A stretch of 64,000 bases of DNA from Odontesthes bonariensis (Eukaryota > Chordata > Actinopteri > Atheriniformes > Atherinopsidae): positions 29,540,306-29,604,305 of the forward strand of contig NC_134511.1 of NCBI RefSeq assembly GCF_027942865.1, written 5' to 3'. The notes under the pieces were generated by a model. That model did no database searches. It was given only the letters and a program-made list of their open reading frames with translations, and was not told where the DNA came from. This document shows positions 53,681 through 64,000 of the stretch, in pieces (position 1 is the first letter of the stretch; each line of letters begins with the position of its first letter). The translations under genes and the position numbers were made by a program.

Positions 53681-55522
53681 ATGTACCGAACCGTAGGGTC
53701 CGTACCGAGGTACGTACCGAACCGTGAGTTTTTTGTACCGTTCCACCCCTAATCTGTGGCTACTCCCACCGCCTGGCCTCCTCGGTCCAGCTGCTCCTCC
53801 ACCTCTGCAGCAACTCCCACCACTAGCCCTCCTCTGTCCAGCTGCATCCCCACCCCCATCTCTATGGTTGATAGCAACATCACTCCTGTCGCCATCCCTC
53901 CGGTACAACCTCTGTGTCTAACTATAGAGGAGGTTGGAGCTGAGCTCAGGAGACTTAAGTCAGGGAGGGCTTCAGGCCCAGATGGAGTCTGTCCAAGGCT
54001 TCTGAGGGACTGTGCTGGTCAACTAGCAGTCCCTCTTCAGAGGCTCTTTAATATGAGCATTCAGATGGAAAAAGTCCCGGTGCTGTGGAAAACTTCTTGT
54101 CTCATACCAGTGCCTAAATTAGGGCAACCGGTGGAGCTGAATGACTACAGACCGGTGGCTTTGACATCTCATATCATGAAGACCTTGGAGAGACTTCTTG
54201 TTCGTCGCATGAGATTGCAGGTTGCTGTGGCTCTTGATCCCCTCCAGTTTGCCTACCAGAAACACATAGGAGTGGAAGACGCGATTCTGTACATGTTGCA
54301 TCGGGCATATGCTTATCTGGATGTGCCTAGTTCATATGTGAGAGTCATGTTCTTTGACTTCTCCAGTGCCTTCAACACCATACGACCTCCCATACTGAAA
54401 GACAAGCTGCTCGGTATGGGTGTGGCTCCCTCCCTGACATCATGGATTATAGACTATTTGTCTGCCAGACCACAGTATGTCAGGATGGGGAAATGTGTTT
54501 CTGGAACACTGGAATGCAGTACTGGGGCTCCGCAGGGTACTGTTTTGGCTCCTTTTCTTTTCACCCTTTACACATCAGACTTCAGGTACAACTCAGAGTC
54601 ATGCCACATTCAGAAGTATTCTGATGATACGGCTGTTGTGGCATGTGTGCGCGGTGGACAGGAGAAGGAGTACAGGGACCTTGTGGAGGCCTTTACTGAC
54701 TGGACCAAAAAGAAGTGTTTGCTCCTGAACACCACCAAAACCAAAGAGCTGGTGGTGGACTTTCATTAGATCTAAAACCCCATACCAGTCAGTCTGCATT
54801 GATGGAGGGGAGATAGAGACTGTTCAGACCTGCAAATACCTGGGGGTGGTGCTGGATAATAAACTGGAGTGGTCTGCCAACATAGACGCAGTGTACAGGA
54901 GGGGCCAGAGCCGTCTCTTTTTCCTGAGACGGCTCAGGTCCTTCAATGTCTGCAGTGATATGATGTGCATGTTTTATCACACTATCATTGAGAGTGCACT
55001 GTTCTATGCTGCTGTCTGCTGGGGGAGTTGCACTACAGACAGAAACTGTAGGCGCCTGGACAAACTTGTGAAAAAGGCTGGTTCTGTTGTAGGCAGAAGG
55101 CTGGACCCTCTCGGTGCTGTGGTGGAGAAACGGATGAGGAGGAAGTTAGATTCTGTGATGGAGAATAATAAACATCCTCTCCACAGCATCCTGACAGGAC
55201 AGAGGAGCAGCTGCAGTGAGAGGCTCATCTCTCTGCGCTGCAGGACTGAGAGGTTCAGAAGGTCCTTTGTTCCCACAGCCATAAGGCTTTATAACTGCTG
55301 AGTTCTTCTCAAATTGATTGATCGATTTTTATTTATTTGTTTATTTTGCCATTTAGTCATTTATTATTATTTAGTTAGTAGTAGTATTATTATTGTTGTT
55401 TTATTGTTGTTAATTCAATCATTGTAAATATTTTAAAAAAAATGTTGAGCTACTTGACGAATTTGAATTTCCCCCATTGGGGGATAAAGTATTTTTCTAT
55501 TCTATTTCTATTCTATTCTATA

Positions 55523-55588
55523 AACGGTATTCAGATTACAATTCTGCTGCCATAATGCTGGACAGGACAAGGGGTAAAAAAAAAAAAA
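55523..55588. repeat. Second copy of the LINE 3' block, right part with poly(A)
   Basis: AAACGGTATTCAGATTACAA ... TGGACAGGACAAGGGG and A-run, identical or nearly so to 42,128-42,190. Continuation of 49,576-49,905 beyond the Rex1. Confidence 0.75.
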
Positions 55589-56794
55589 AGGGAGAGCGAT
55601 ATCATCTATTGTCACAATACAGGCAGGACATTATCAAACCAATAAATATAGTGTAGTATATCTGTTGTGGGCAATAAACTTGAAGCACTGCTATGAGATA
55701 AAAATGTACCTTAAACCCAGGGCAATAAGGAATCCCATCAACAACAAGTTGAACATAACTGTATTAGTATAGTAACACAGGGAATTTTATGGTACAGCAC
55801 AAACTGATGTCAAAGCCCCAAAATAGGCTGTCAAATGCAAAGATTTAACTAAGAATTGATATATAAATAGGAGCTGAGGACAGCTATTGTTTTTAGCCCT
55901 CCACTTCCTTCTTCTGTGGCTCACAGATCAGCTGCACCTGCAGAGCAAACGACAGCAGGAGAGGGTGGAGGTGTTGGAGGGCGAGCTGGGGGGTTGGCAG
56001 ACTGGACAGGACAAAGGGAGTGAGGGGCAGAACAATGGTAGGGCCTTGTGGTGGAACTGAAACGAGACAGTGTGTCTGCAGAGCCGCCGGCCGCCCAGCC
56101 CTACAAGGAGCCTCCAGCGCCACACAGGAAAGGGCTTTCTCCAGAGCTGCTTAAAACACACACTCTCAGATTCTTACACAACATACAAGTGCACACTGAT
56201 ACAGGCAAACAATAGTGGCCCCCATCCTGACCAAGCCCCGACAAGACTGTGCTGTAACTCCAGGGAGTCATCTCACACAAACTCAAAGAACAGACCGTCC
56301 TGTCAGGTGGATAGTTACAGAGGCAGAGGTTAAAAAAGGCCAGAACCTCTCAGGGAAGATTCAGCCCTCTGGTTTGCCTCCTCTCTGCTTACACAGCACT
56401 AATTTCCCAAGATGGACAGATTAATACCAGATAAAACTGGTTTCTGTTACATATTTCAACTTCAAGTAATGCTTGCAACGAGGAGCTGGACAGCCAGTAT
56501 GCCGTCCATCATCTTAAGGGAGCACTATCAGGTGTCAGCTCTTTTGTTTCATAATCAGGTTTCATGTCAAATGAATGAGAGAAAAACAAAATCCAAAGTC
56601 AAGTGAGCACAAGTTCTGAAAGATTATTCTTTACTGATGGTTTTCAGTGGAAACATGATTTCACTCAAAAGTGCTTGCATTTGCTAAATGCTCTGGGTTA
56701 CAAGCACAAAGAGCTTTCAAATGCTGCCAACCAAGCATGTTTAACAGTGTCTCATTGTTTCTTTGGCAATATCAGCAGCAGCGCAGTATGGATT
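55589..56794. other. No assignable feature
   Basis: Single-copy-looking DNA. Several short open frames on both strands (55,893-56,333) overlap each other and show no family motif. Confidence 0.4.
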
Positions 56795-58755
56795 ATAATA
56801 ATAATAATAATAATAATAAATTTTATTTATAAGGCACTTTACATTTACAATAAAATCTCAAAGTGCTACAGTGGGATAAAAGACAAATATTAGGTTCAAA
56901 AGCAGGGACAGTAAAATGCAAATAAAATACACAAATAAAAGTAGTGAGTCCTTTAAATGCTAAAACGAAATAAATACAGGACAGAGCATTCAAAGGGAGA
57001 TCATTAAAAACATTGGGTAAAAAGAAAGGTTTTCAGGCCTGTTTTAAAGTGTTCCACAGTCTGTGGAGCCCTCAGATGTGGAGGCAGAGCGTTCCACAGC
57101 CGAGGGGCAGCGCAGGAAAAGGCCCGGTCTCCCATGGTGCGGGAGCCAGTTCTGGGAGTGTGAAGAAGGTTGGTGTTGGAGGAACGGAGAGAGCGTGAAG
57201 GACAGTGAAGGGTGAGAAGGTCTTTTAAGTAAGATGGAGCATTACCATGCAGGCAGTGGAAGGTGAGCAGAGAGATTTTGTAAGTGATCCGGGCAGAAAC
57301 AGGAAGCCAGTGAAGAGATTGGAGAACAGGGGTGATATGTTCATGTTTACGCACTCTCATCAGGATCCTGGCAGCACAGTTCTGAACATACTGTAATCTC
57401 TGTATGTTCTTGCCAGGAATCCCAACGAGAAGTGCGTTGCAACAGTCAAGTCTGGAGGAGACAAAAGCATGGACGAGCCTCTCTGCATCAGAAAGAGAGA
57501 GTAAGGGCCGAAGTTTTGCAATATTTCGGAGGTGAAAGAATGAAATTTTGCAGATATGCTTAATATGGCTTTCAAAGGTGAGCTGTGGATCAAAAATAAC
57601 ACCAAGATTGGTGACCATACTGGAAAGAGAAATGTTCTGGCCAGAGAAGGTAATGTTGAGAATTTTTTGTTGTTGAATTTGATGTAAGGTACCAATTTGA
57701 ATCATTTCAATTTTTGAACTGTTAAGATGGAGAAAATTTTGCCGCATCCATGCCTTTATCTCCTCCAGACAAGCTGTAAGTGTGGAGAGAGAGGATAATT
57801 GGCAAGGTGAGGGGGCTGGCAATGATGAAGATGGAATGGGTTGGGTCTCAGGTACATTGCTACCTAACTTAAGGTAAAGCTGAGTATCATCAGCATAGCA
57901 ATGAAAAGAGACCCCATAGCTGCTGATAATGCGCCCAAGTGGGACCATATATAGATTAAAAAGAAGAGGTCCAAGAACTGATCCTTGGGGCACACCACAG
58001 GAGACAGGATGGCTCAGTGATCTGGCACGACCAATGGAGACAAATTCGGATCTGTCCATCAGGTATGATCGGAACCAGTCCAGGGCCGTGCCAGTGAGTC
58101 CTGCAAGGTGCTGTAGGCGGTGGAGAAGGATGTGGTGATCTACAGTGTCAAAGGCTGCTGACAAATCAAGAAGGATGAGAAGTGAAGAAAAGCCACGATC
58201 AGCAGTCATCAACAGGTCATTTGTGACCCGGACCAAAGCTGTTTCAGTACTATGGGCAGCACGGAAACCAGATTGAAATTTGTCCAGAATTCTATTGTCA
58301 TGGAGGTGCTCTTGAATGTAAACTGAGACTAATTTCTCCAGAACCTTAGCGAGAAAGGGAAGGTTGGAGATGGGTCTGTAATTTGCTAAGTCCTGGGGGT
58401 CCAGGGTAGGTTTTTTAAGGAGGGGTTTGATTATGGCAGATTTCAAAGTGGGGGGAATGTGACCAGATTGAAGGGATGTATTTACTATGGTAGTGATGAG
58501 GGGACTGAGAGAGGCAATATGGGCCTTAACCAGGGCTGTTGGGAAAGGGTCAAGGGCACATGTAGAGGGTTTCATGGCCCTGACAGTGGCCTCAACTTCT
58601 TTCACACAGACCTCTGGAAACGAGCAAAAGGGGGGAGAGCTCCTGAGCCGTAAATTGGTAGTAGGGCTAAGTGCTGGGGGGAGAGTGGTGAGGGCTGATC
58701 TGATTGTCTGGATCTTATTATGGAAAAAATAAATAAATTTATCACTTATATGGTC
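56795..58755 (-). mobile_element. L2-clade LINE, 5'-truncated, - strand
   Basis: The 3' end is at the left, with a TAA/ATA trinucleotide run (56,795-56,820) and a 3' untranslated region to 57,003. The coding part is 57,004 to about 58,755. It is a different subfamily from the two L2 copies in the Polinton. Confidence 0.9.
57004..58755 (-). pseudogene. L2 LINE reverse transcriptase, open over its length
   Basis: The frame runs on the - strand from about 58,755 to the stop at 57,004 without a break (over 570 codons). Motifs: FFHNKIQTIRSAL at the start, [53 protein letters not shown], the catalytic YADDTQLYL, and LQSLHWLPVSARI. The endonuclease domain is missing by 5' truncation. The lack of lesions suggests a recent insertion. 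Confidence 0.9.
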
Positions 58756-60510
58756 AACTTCAGTCCAGACTAAATCATCTTATCTTAACAGTTCTCGGTT
58801 AGAGTTTTATTATTAATTTATTATACATTAATATTCTAATTGTCAAGTACTTTCATCAAGAGACATCTTCAGTACAATGTTTTTTTCAGCCCCTTTGTTT
58901 TGCACCGAATGGAAACTACTGACACTGCAATAAGACTCAGCTGTACTTTGTGTGAATAGGCAAAAGTAGGGGGGGGCTTAGTGGCAAATAGGTTAAGAGA
59001 GTTGACTTGGTCTACATGAACAAGTACTTTTGGTGCATGTTTTTCCTCTATTTTTTCTATTTAGTTGCACTTTTTTTATTTAATTTTTTATCAGCATCAC
59101 TAGTATTTCAGCAAGTTAACATTAGCATTTAATTCAAAGCAACATTCTACCTAATTACAGTCTCACATAACTGTATTACTGTCACCCCTTTATGCTTTAC
59201 AATTTTGGATCATTACAATTCTTTTTTAGTTTTAGGATACTTTGTTTACTTCTCACCTTGACTCCAAAGCCCGTCTGGCCATTAAACAGACTTGCAGAAT
59301 TTGACAGCGCTTTGAGAAATATGCCAGATGTAGTTTGGTTAGTGTGTGTACTGCCAGATGTTAGCATTAATTTGTCACTGTGTGTCGGCGGAAGCCCAAA
59401 GTTTTATCTGGACATATTGGGAAATCAACAGCGCTGAAACTCTGAAGAATGTGATTTGGAACTTTTTATAACTGTAAATTAGTTTTTTCCTCAATACAAA
59501 CAAGTACAATGAAGGAAAACCATATCAAACACACCACATGAAAACTGCTTCCCTGGAACAAAAGCAGTTTTGCCATATATGGTCATATTTTCTGTGCTCT
59601 GACACTGTGGTCATCCCTGCATCTATCTCATGTTTGTCAAATCAACAAGCTGCCACAGTGACAGGAAGGATAACCGTTGCAAGCCAGAGTGTAATCCCAA
59701 GGCACCGTGTTGATTTAAGGGTTTCCTTTGGGATGCAGGTGACGCATCACAGAGTCGACATGGGCACTCATGATTGTGCCATCTACAAGGCAAGGGTCAC
59801 CTTTTACCCAAACTACTGACACAACATGTACAGGGGTGTTACTTTTATTCCAAAGCAAATAACGCATTGTCTTTAAAGCAATCATGCACACTGCAATGAC
59901 TCATCCAAAATCAACAATGGCGCTTTGCTCCCATGGAACAAACGTTGTTGCAGTGACAACCAGATATAGCAATAAATTCCAGGAATCCATTTTTAATGGT
60001 AAGGAATGTGTTTCACATTGTCTGGTTCTTGTGCATCGTCATCACAAGCCTCTCCATGGTGCTGCAAAACACATGGGCAACATGCACTGAGTCAGACAGA
60101 CCGGCGCTTCAAGGAAAACTCAACCAGAGTGTCCCTTTTTTTTCCTGCATTCCCCCTTGCATACTTATGATCCTCTTCCTGGAGAGATCTTACGTCACCA
60201 AAACTCTCTGACTTTGCTTCATCCTGACCTGCCTGCTTTGGATCCAGCCATCAGAAGTACTGTACTCTTTTAAAGCTGACTCAGCTATGTCAAACGCTGG
60301 GATGAGCTAAACAGTCATTCACTGCAGGCTCAGTTTGAATGTCAATGTTATGCCTGGATTGAGCACTGGCAACGTGCAACTGTTAATTAAACATAATTAT
60401 GTGAGTGTGCTGAAGCAAATGAAAAGTTCACATGGTTATAACAAGAAATCTAAATGACTGGTGTTTAATTTTAGAGTATCAAAAGAGCACCACTCATCAG
60501 GCCAGCAGGC
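58756..60510. other. No assignable feature
   Basis: AT-rich single-copy-looking DNA without recognisable genes or repeats. Confidence 0.4.
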
Positions 60511-60514
60511 AAGC

Positions 60515-61240
60515 ATAGACGGATTACCGCGTGGGCAAAGTGGGCGTGTGCCCAGGGCCCCAGAGCCAATAGGGGCCCTTGGCCTTCGGAGTTGTTGTTT
60601 TGTCTTGGGTACAATTTTTAAAAAATATTGGAATGAACGTTGTTTTGAAAATGTAATATGAAAAATAAAATCATTTGAATGTTTTAGAAATTATAAGATT
60701 AATCAGTAATGTGTGATGACACAATGTCGTACGTGCGTTTTTAAAATGGAGAAGCGGGCGCTCAGTGCATCAGCTAAAAGAAAACTATTGATAAGTTAGT
60801 CAGCTGTCTCTGTGTGATCTGTTTGGTGTTCTTTTCCTGCAAACACGTCTGACAGTGAGTTAATTGACAAAGCAAACACGCCTTTGCCTATCCCGCTGAC
60901 TTGGACAGCAATCTTGGAAATTAACTGATTCACTTCAGATATTTTATCATATCAGACGGACAGAATGTGACTCCATCGAAATGGCTTAAAACAATACTGT
61001 AAGACTGTATCTGACGCTTCCTGTCACAAACTGTGAGGAAGAGCAGTCATTTTCTCAAATGGCCAAGATAAAAGAATTGAACTTCGGACGAAAATGACCC
61101 AGAGAAGCCTTAACAATGTCACTCATGGCCATAGAGGCCGAACTGGTCAGAGAGGTGGACTTTGGAGACCTTATCAAGGACTTTTCCTCGAAGAAGACCA
61201 GAAAAATGGTTTTGGTGGTTTAGGTGAGTAGTTTCACTGT
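60515..61240 (+). mobile_element. hAT remnant (ZMYM1-like transposase), internally deleted
   Basis: The left part contains GGGCAAAGTGGGCGTGTGCC and GGGGCCCTTGG, the start region of a common fish hAT family. The right part (about 61,030-61,220) encodes FSQMAKIKELN and, in another frame, LTMSLMAIEAELVREVDFGDL followed by SSKKTRKM, resembling the hATC dimerisation region of ZMYM1-like proteins. The middle of the transposase is absent. Frameshift and stop present; ends not defined. Confidence 0.6.
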
Positions 61241-64000
61241 GGTCGCAGCTCTGGCTCTTTACTGATGTTCATTCATGTTGCCTTTATTACTTTCACGATT
61301 TGTTTTAGGTGGTTACCTATATTTTAATGAAGGTGTGTTTTACTACATAATACTGCAAGGGCCGGCTATTTGAGCTTGCTGTCTCTCCTATAATATGTAT
61401 ATCCATATTGTCTTGGCATGGTGCCAAACAAAACAGACCTTAAATGACAGTAATTTTGTGTGCGTGTTGCCTGGTATTGTTATTTGCGTGATGGGTAGAG
61501 GGCCTCTGCGCGCGCACTGTTTGCATGTGTAGGCAGGGGTCCGTGGTCATGATAATCCGTCTATGACTGGAAGCCTCACTGAATTATACCCAGAAGGCAT
61601 TTCAGAGGAGCATAGAACTCAGTTAAACCAAGTAAATATATGTAAATCTATTTCACTGCACAGAATTTTGATTACAAAGAAAAGGCCTTTTCTTTTTCAA
61701 AAAAACTCCAACTTAGCTACAATGCTGATGTTTTTAGAATCACATTGCTAGGTTTCAGAGACTCACTGTTAAGATAAATAGCTTCATAGCTGGCTAAATA
61801 CCCATATATATTTTAATTTGGCATGAGTTCTGCATGTTCACTTGTTTGGATTCAAGAAAACTTTAACCAAGCACTGCATTCAACGCTTATAACTATCATC
61901 CCGATAGCTAGAGGAAAGCTTCTCGTTCATTGGAGATCATTGTCTGAGTGGCAAAAAATGTTTGTTGCACCCCATCCAATGATTGTTAAGATAAACTTTT
62001 ACATCACAAGTGAGTTCTGAACTTAGTTTCACCATAAACAACTGCCATTAACCTTGGAACATCACGGCCATTTGTACAAGTTCATTGTAATCAGTTCAAG
62101 TAGTTCATTTTTTTCTGAAAGATTTCTCAAATGGCAATCTTTCTTGCATTTTAACATCAAACCCAGTTAATGACCTTTAACGTTAACCCGTAACTCGCAG
62201 TGTCATGGGATGAAGCTGTAGTTTGAGGACTTCCACAACTTATTAAACATTGTTGTGAAGAATTATAGATATTTTACAGTGAGTTAAACAAATCCAAACA
62301 CTGTGAGCGTATTTCCAAAAACATTCTCTCAGCTAGTAGTGGGTGGCTTGGGGGCCGTTTAAAACAACTTCTCAAAATGAGTAATGAGAATTAAAATTGT
62401 GTTTCCAGTGGCCGATAAATGGAGATATTATCATCTTTGTCAGTGACTGTCTGGATTCTGGATCCCTCTCTCTCTCAGGAAATATCCAACGGCTTGGCTG
62501 AATTTATGATTAAAAACAAGCTAAATATAGACTCAAGAGAAGTCTTTTGTTAATGTGAGAGCGGCCAAGTGTCACCGCCCACACCATTTGATCAAACAAC
62601 ATTCCAACTTCCAGTGAAGGCAGATGATTTTTTGGTAGGATCCTCTGACTGAACGCTGACTAATCCCTACGCCTGTGGACAGTTCATGCTTAGTTGCTCA
62701 TCACAGACCTCGGTTTGAACCGGTCTGCTCTGGAACTGAGTTGACTGCCACTCCCTGTAATCTAGCACCTCTCTGTTTCACTTCCTTTATTCCTTTCTCT
62801 ATCTAACTCTTTGGCTGTATTTACAGGAAAACCACTAGAGTGCAATGTAAAGGAACAGGCTGTATCCAGTCTTGGTTGCCCAAACAAGGAGAGTCTGCGG
62901 TAACTGGTTGTTTTTGTTCATTTTTAATATTCAACTGGTACCTTTTATTGACATATACCCTCACATTCTGTCTTTAACTTTCATCTTGGTCAGAAGAAAG
63001 AGAAAATAAACATACTGAAGAAGTAGCCGTTTCTTTCAGGCATAAATACTATTCAAAAAAAGCTCCACTCATAAACCTTTTGATAAAAATCACATTTTGT
63101 CCACCTTTTGTTATATTCTCATTCCTGTCATTTCATTGTATTCCTAACCGTATTCCTCTCACACCTCCTGCCTGTACCTTCCTCTCCCTCTCCCTGTGGT
63201 TACTGTCCTCCAGGCTTGAAGGCTGTTTGCCACAGTGTCTGTTGACATCAAAGCAATCGCTGTTTCTAAGGTTGATGAAAGACAGGAAGAGGGTGGGAGA
63301 GGACAAGCTAGCGTCCAATGCTGCACACTGCTGCCAATAAGGCAAAGATGGCCCGGACCACTACCTTGAATATTTATCTTTCTTTTCTCAAACAATTGGA
63401 TAGCCTTAAAAGGGAAAAGGGAGCCAATAAAAAAAAAAAGCTGCCTGGTGAGAGATACACGAGCCAAACAAAAGGGACAGCAGCAAGATAAACGAGCAAA
63501 AATAGAAGGACCAGCAAACTAGCCGTGATAAACTGGTAACCTCTGCTGGAAAATGTTTATTTTCTCATTTATTAAGCATTCTAAAAAGGCCAGATAAAAA
63601 AAGACAACTCCCAAGTTTTTTCATTATAGAGAATGCAAAGTTGGCTTAATGTATTGGTTTGTTTGGACACTATATTGTGACCTTTGGTCACAATAAAGTT
63701 TCTGTGGGATCAGCCTCTAAAATCATATCTCAGTCTATTTCTAATCCTCCCAATCAACTGTGAAACATGTCCACTGTAAGTAAAGTAATCACATTGTTAT
63801 TGAGTTTTAATATTAAAATGCATTTTTATCAATATAATGACTTATGAATTCCACTACACATGACTTCATATAATAAACACGTCGCTGAGTGTATTTGTAA
63901 GTATTAGATTAAGTATTAGATAAATCAGATTTTGACACAATAACAGCCTTTTAAAAAGCAAACTTTGCATTCAGTAGTGCAATACAATTACTAATGATGG
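61241..64000. other. No assignable feature
   Basis: No gene, repeat family or regulatory motif that I can support. Short open frames at 61,563, 61,823 and 63,080 show no family resemblance. Confidence 0.4.

Larger units (their letters stand above)
52710..53751 (+). mobile_element. Non-autonomous hAT element with transposase fragment
   Basis: Exact 8-bp target duplication ATCTGTGG (52,702-52,709 and 53,752-53,759). Ends TAGGGCCGGCACGGTA and, from the right, TAGGGGTGGAACGGTA, with GGTTCGGTACG-type subterminal motifs on both sides. Contains a transposase remnant (about 53,480-53,680) and a Harbinger copy (from 52,913). Inserted in a minisatellite unit of the Rex1. Confidence 0.92.
52128..53845. 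repeat. 51-bp coding minisatellite in the Rex1 linker
   Basis: About thirteen units of 51 bp (17 codons, e.g. SCTSTSAAAPTTRHPEP), from about 52,128 to 52,709, continuing after the hAT at 53,760-53,845. It lies between endonuclease and reverse transcriptase. The opposite strand shows long but spurious Gly/Trp-rich open frames as a by-product. Confidence 0.9.
50076..55301 (+). pseudogene. Rex1 endonuclease-reverse transcriptase
   Basis: ATG at 50,076-50,078 (MCTTTKAVYTREELL). It is interrupted at 50,174-50,774 by a TTAA element, then open from KLGYRG through the endonuclease (NANSLPNKCDE, SESWLN, GDFNHV, LGRSDHSMVYL). A repetitive Thr/Pro/Ser linker is next (51-bp units), with a TGA near 52,436-52,438 and the hAT inside. 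The reverse transcriptase shows PDGVCPRLLR, NDYRPVALTS, FFDFSSAFNTI, STGAPQGTVLAPFLFTLYT and the catalytic YSDDTAVV. One frameshift at about 54,765, then the C-terminal part (LGVVLDNKLEW ... VPTAIRLYNC). Young but inactive; assigned to Rex1/Babar by overall resemblance. Confidence 0.88.
49906..55522 (+). mobile_element. Rex1-type LINE, apparently full length, with two nested elements
   Basis: A 5' untranslated region (49,906-50,075), one long coding region (50,076-55,301) and a 3' end with TTTCCCCCATTGGGGGATAA and a TTCTA pentamer tail (to 55,522). It interrupts the repeated block whose two halves are at 49,836-49,905 and 55,523-55,580. Carries a TTAA element (50,174-50,774) and a hAT (52,710-53,751). 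Confidence 0.85.

Overview
The window looks like genomic DNA of a ray-finned (teleost) fish. It holds Rex1-, L2- and L1-type LINEs of fish style, hAT and PIF-Harbinger elements, TTAA-target foldback elements, a tRNA-type SINE and A+T-rich intergenic DNA. I recognise no host gene exon, rRNA, tRNA gene or CRISPR array. The species cannot be named from the sequence.

Positions 1 to about 33,075 are a head-to-tail array of endogenous Maverick/Polinton (adintovirus-like) elements. Copy 0 is only an N-terminal DNA polymerase B fragment (1-927). Copy 1 (928 to about 22,135) is nearly complete. On the + strand it carries PolB, an FtsK/HerA-type packaging ATPase, a small membrane-active-like protein and a 266-aa conserved protein. 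Converging from the right on the - strand are two uncharacterised right-end genes, a retroviral-like integrase with chromodomain, a penton-like minor capsid protein, a basic core-like protein, the double-jelly-roll major capsid protein and an adenain-type protease. Copy 2 (about 22,136-33,075) starts inside the ATPase gene and repeats the rest of the order. Both copies are decayed by few, mostly single lesions. In copy 1 the ATPase, two small + strand genes, core protein, penton and one right-end gene are open; PolB, protease, integrase and one right-end gene are broken, and the capsid gene has lost its start codon. Copy 2 has frameshifts, stops, a stop-loss fusion and a deletion fusion.

Later insertions are nested in the array. 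In copy 1 PolB there is an L1 with an L2 inside it (2,211-7,963). In a right-end gene there is a second L2 carrying a TTAA foldback element (17,453-19,769). In the copy 2 core gene there is a 3.3-kb hAT element with its own transposase (25,688-29,028).

From 33.4 to 64 kb the window is a transposon graveyard: L2-type LINEs, three copies of one Harbinger family, a 0.9-kb near-perfect palindrome, a small element with a RecQ-like helicase remnant, GC-rich LINE 3' sequence interrupted by another Harbinger element, a SINE with clear target duplication, and a full-length Rex1 (49.9-55.5 kb). The Rex1 contains a TTAA element, a coding minisatellite, and a hAT that itself contains a Harbinger copy. 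Stretches at 42.2-43.0, 45.1-46.7, 47.0-48.9, 55.6-56.8, 58.8-60.5 and 61.3-64.0 kb show nothing I can assign.
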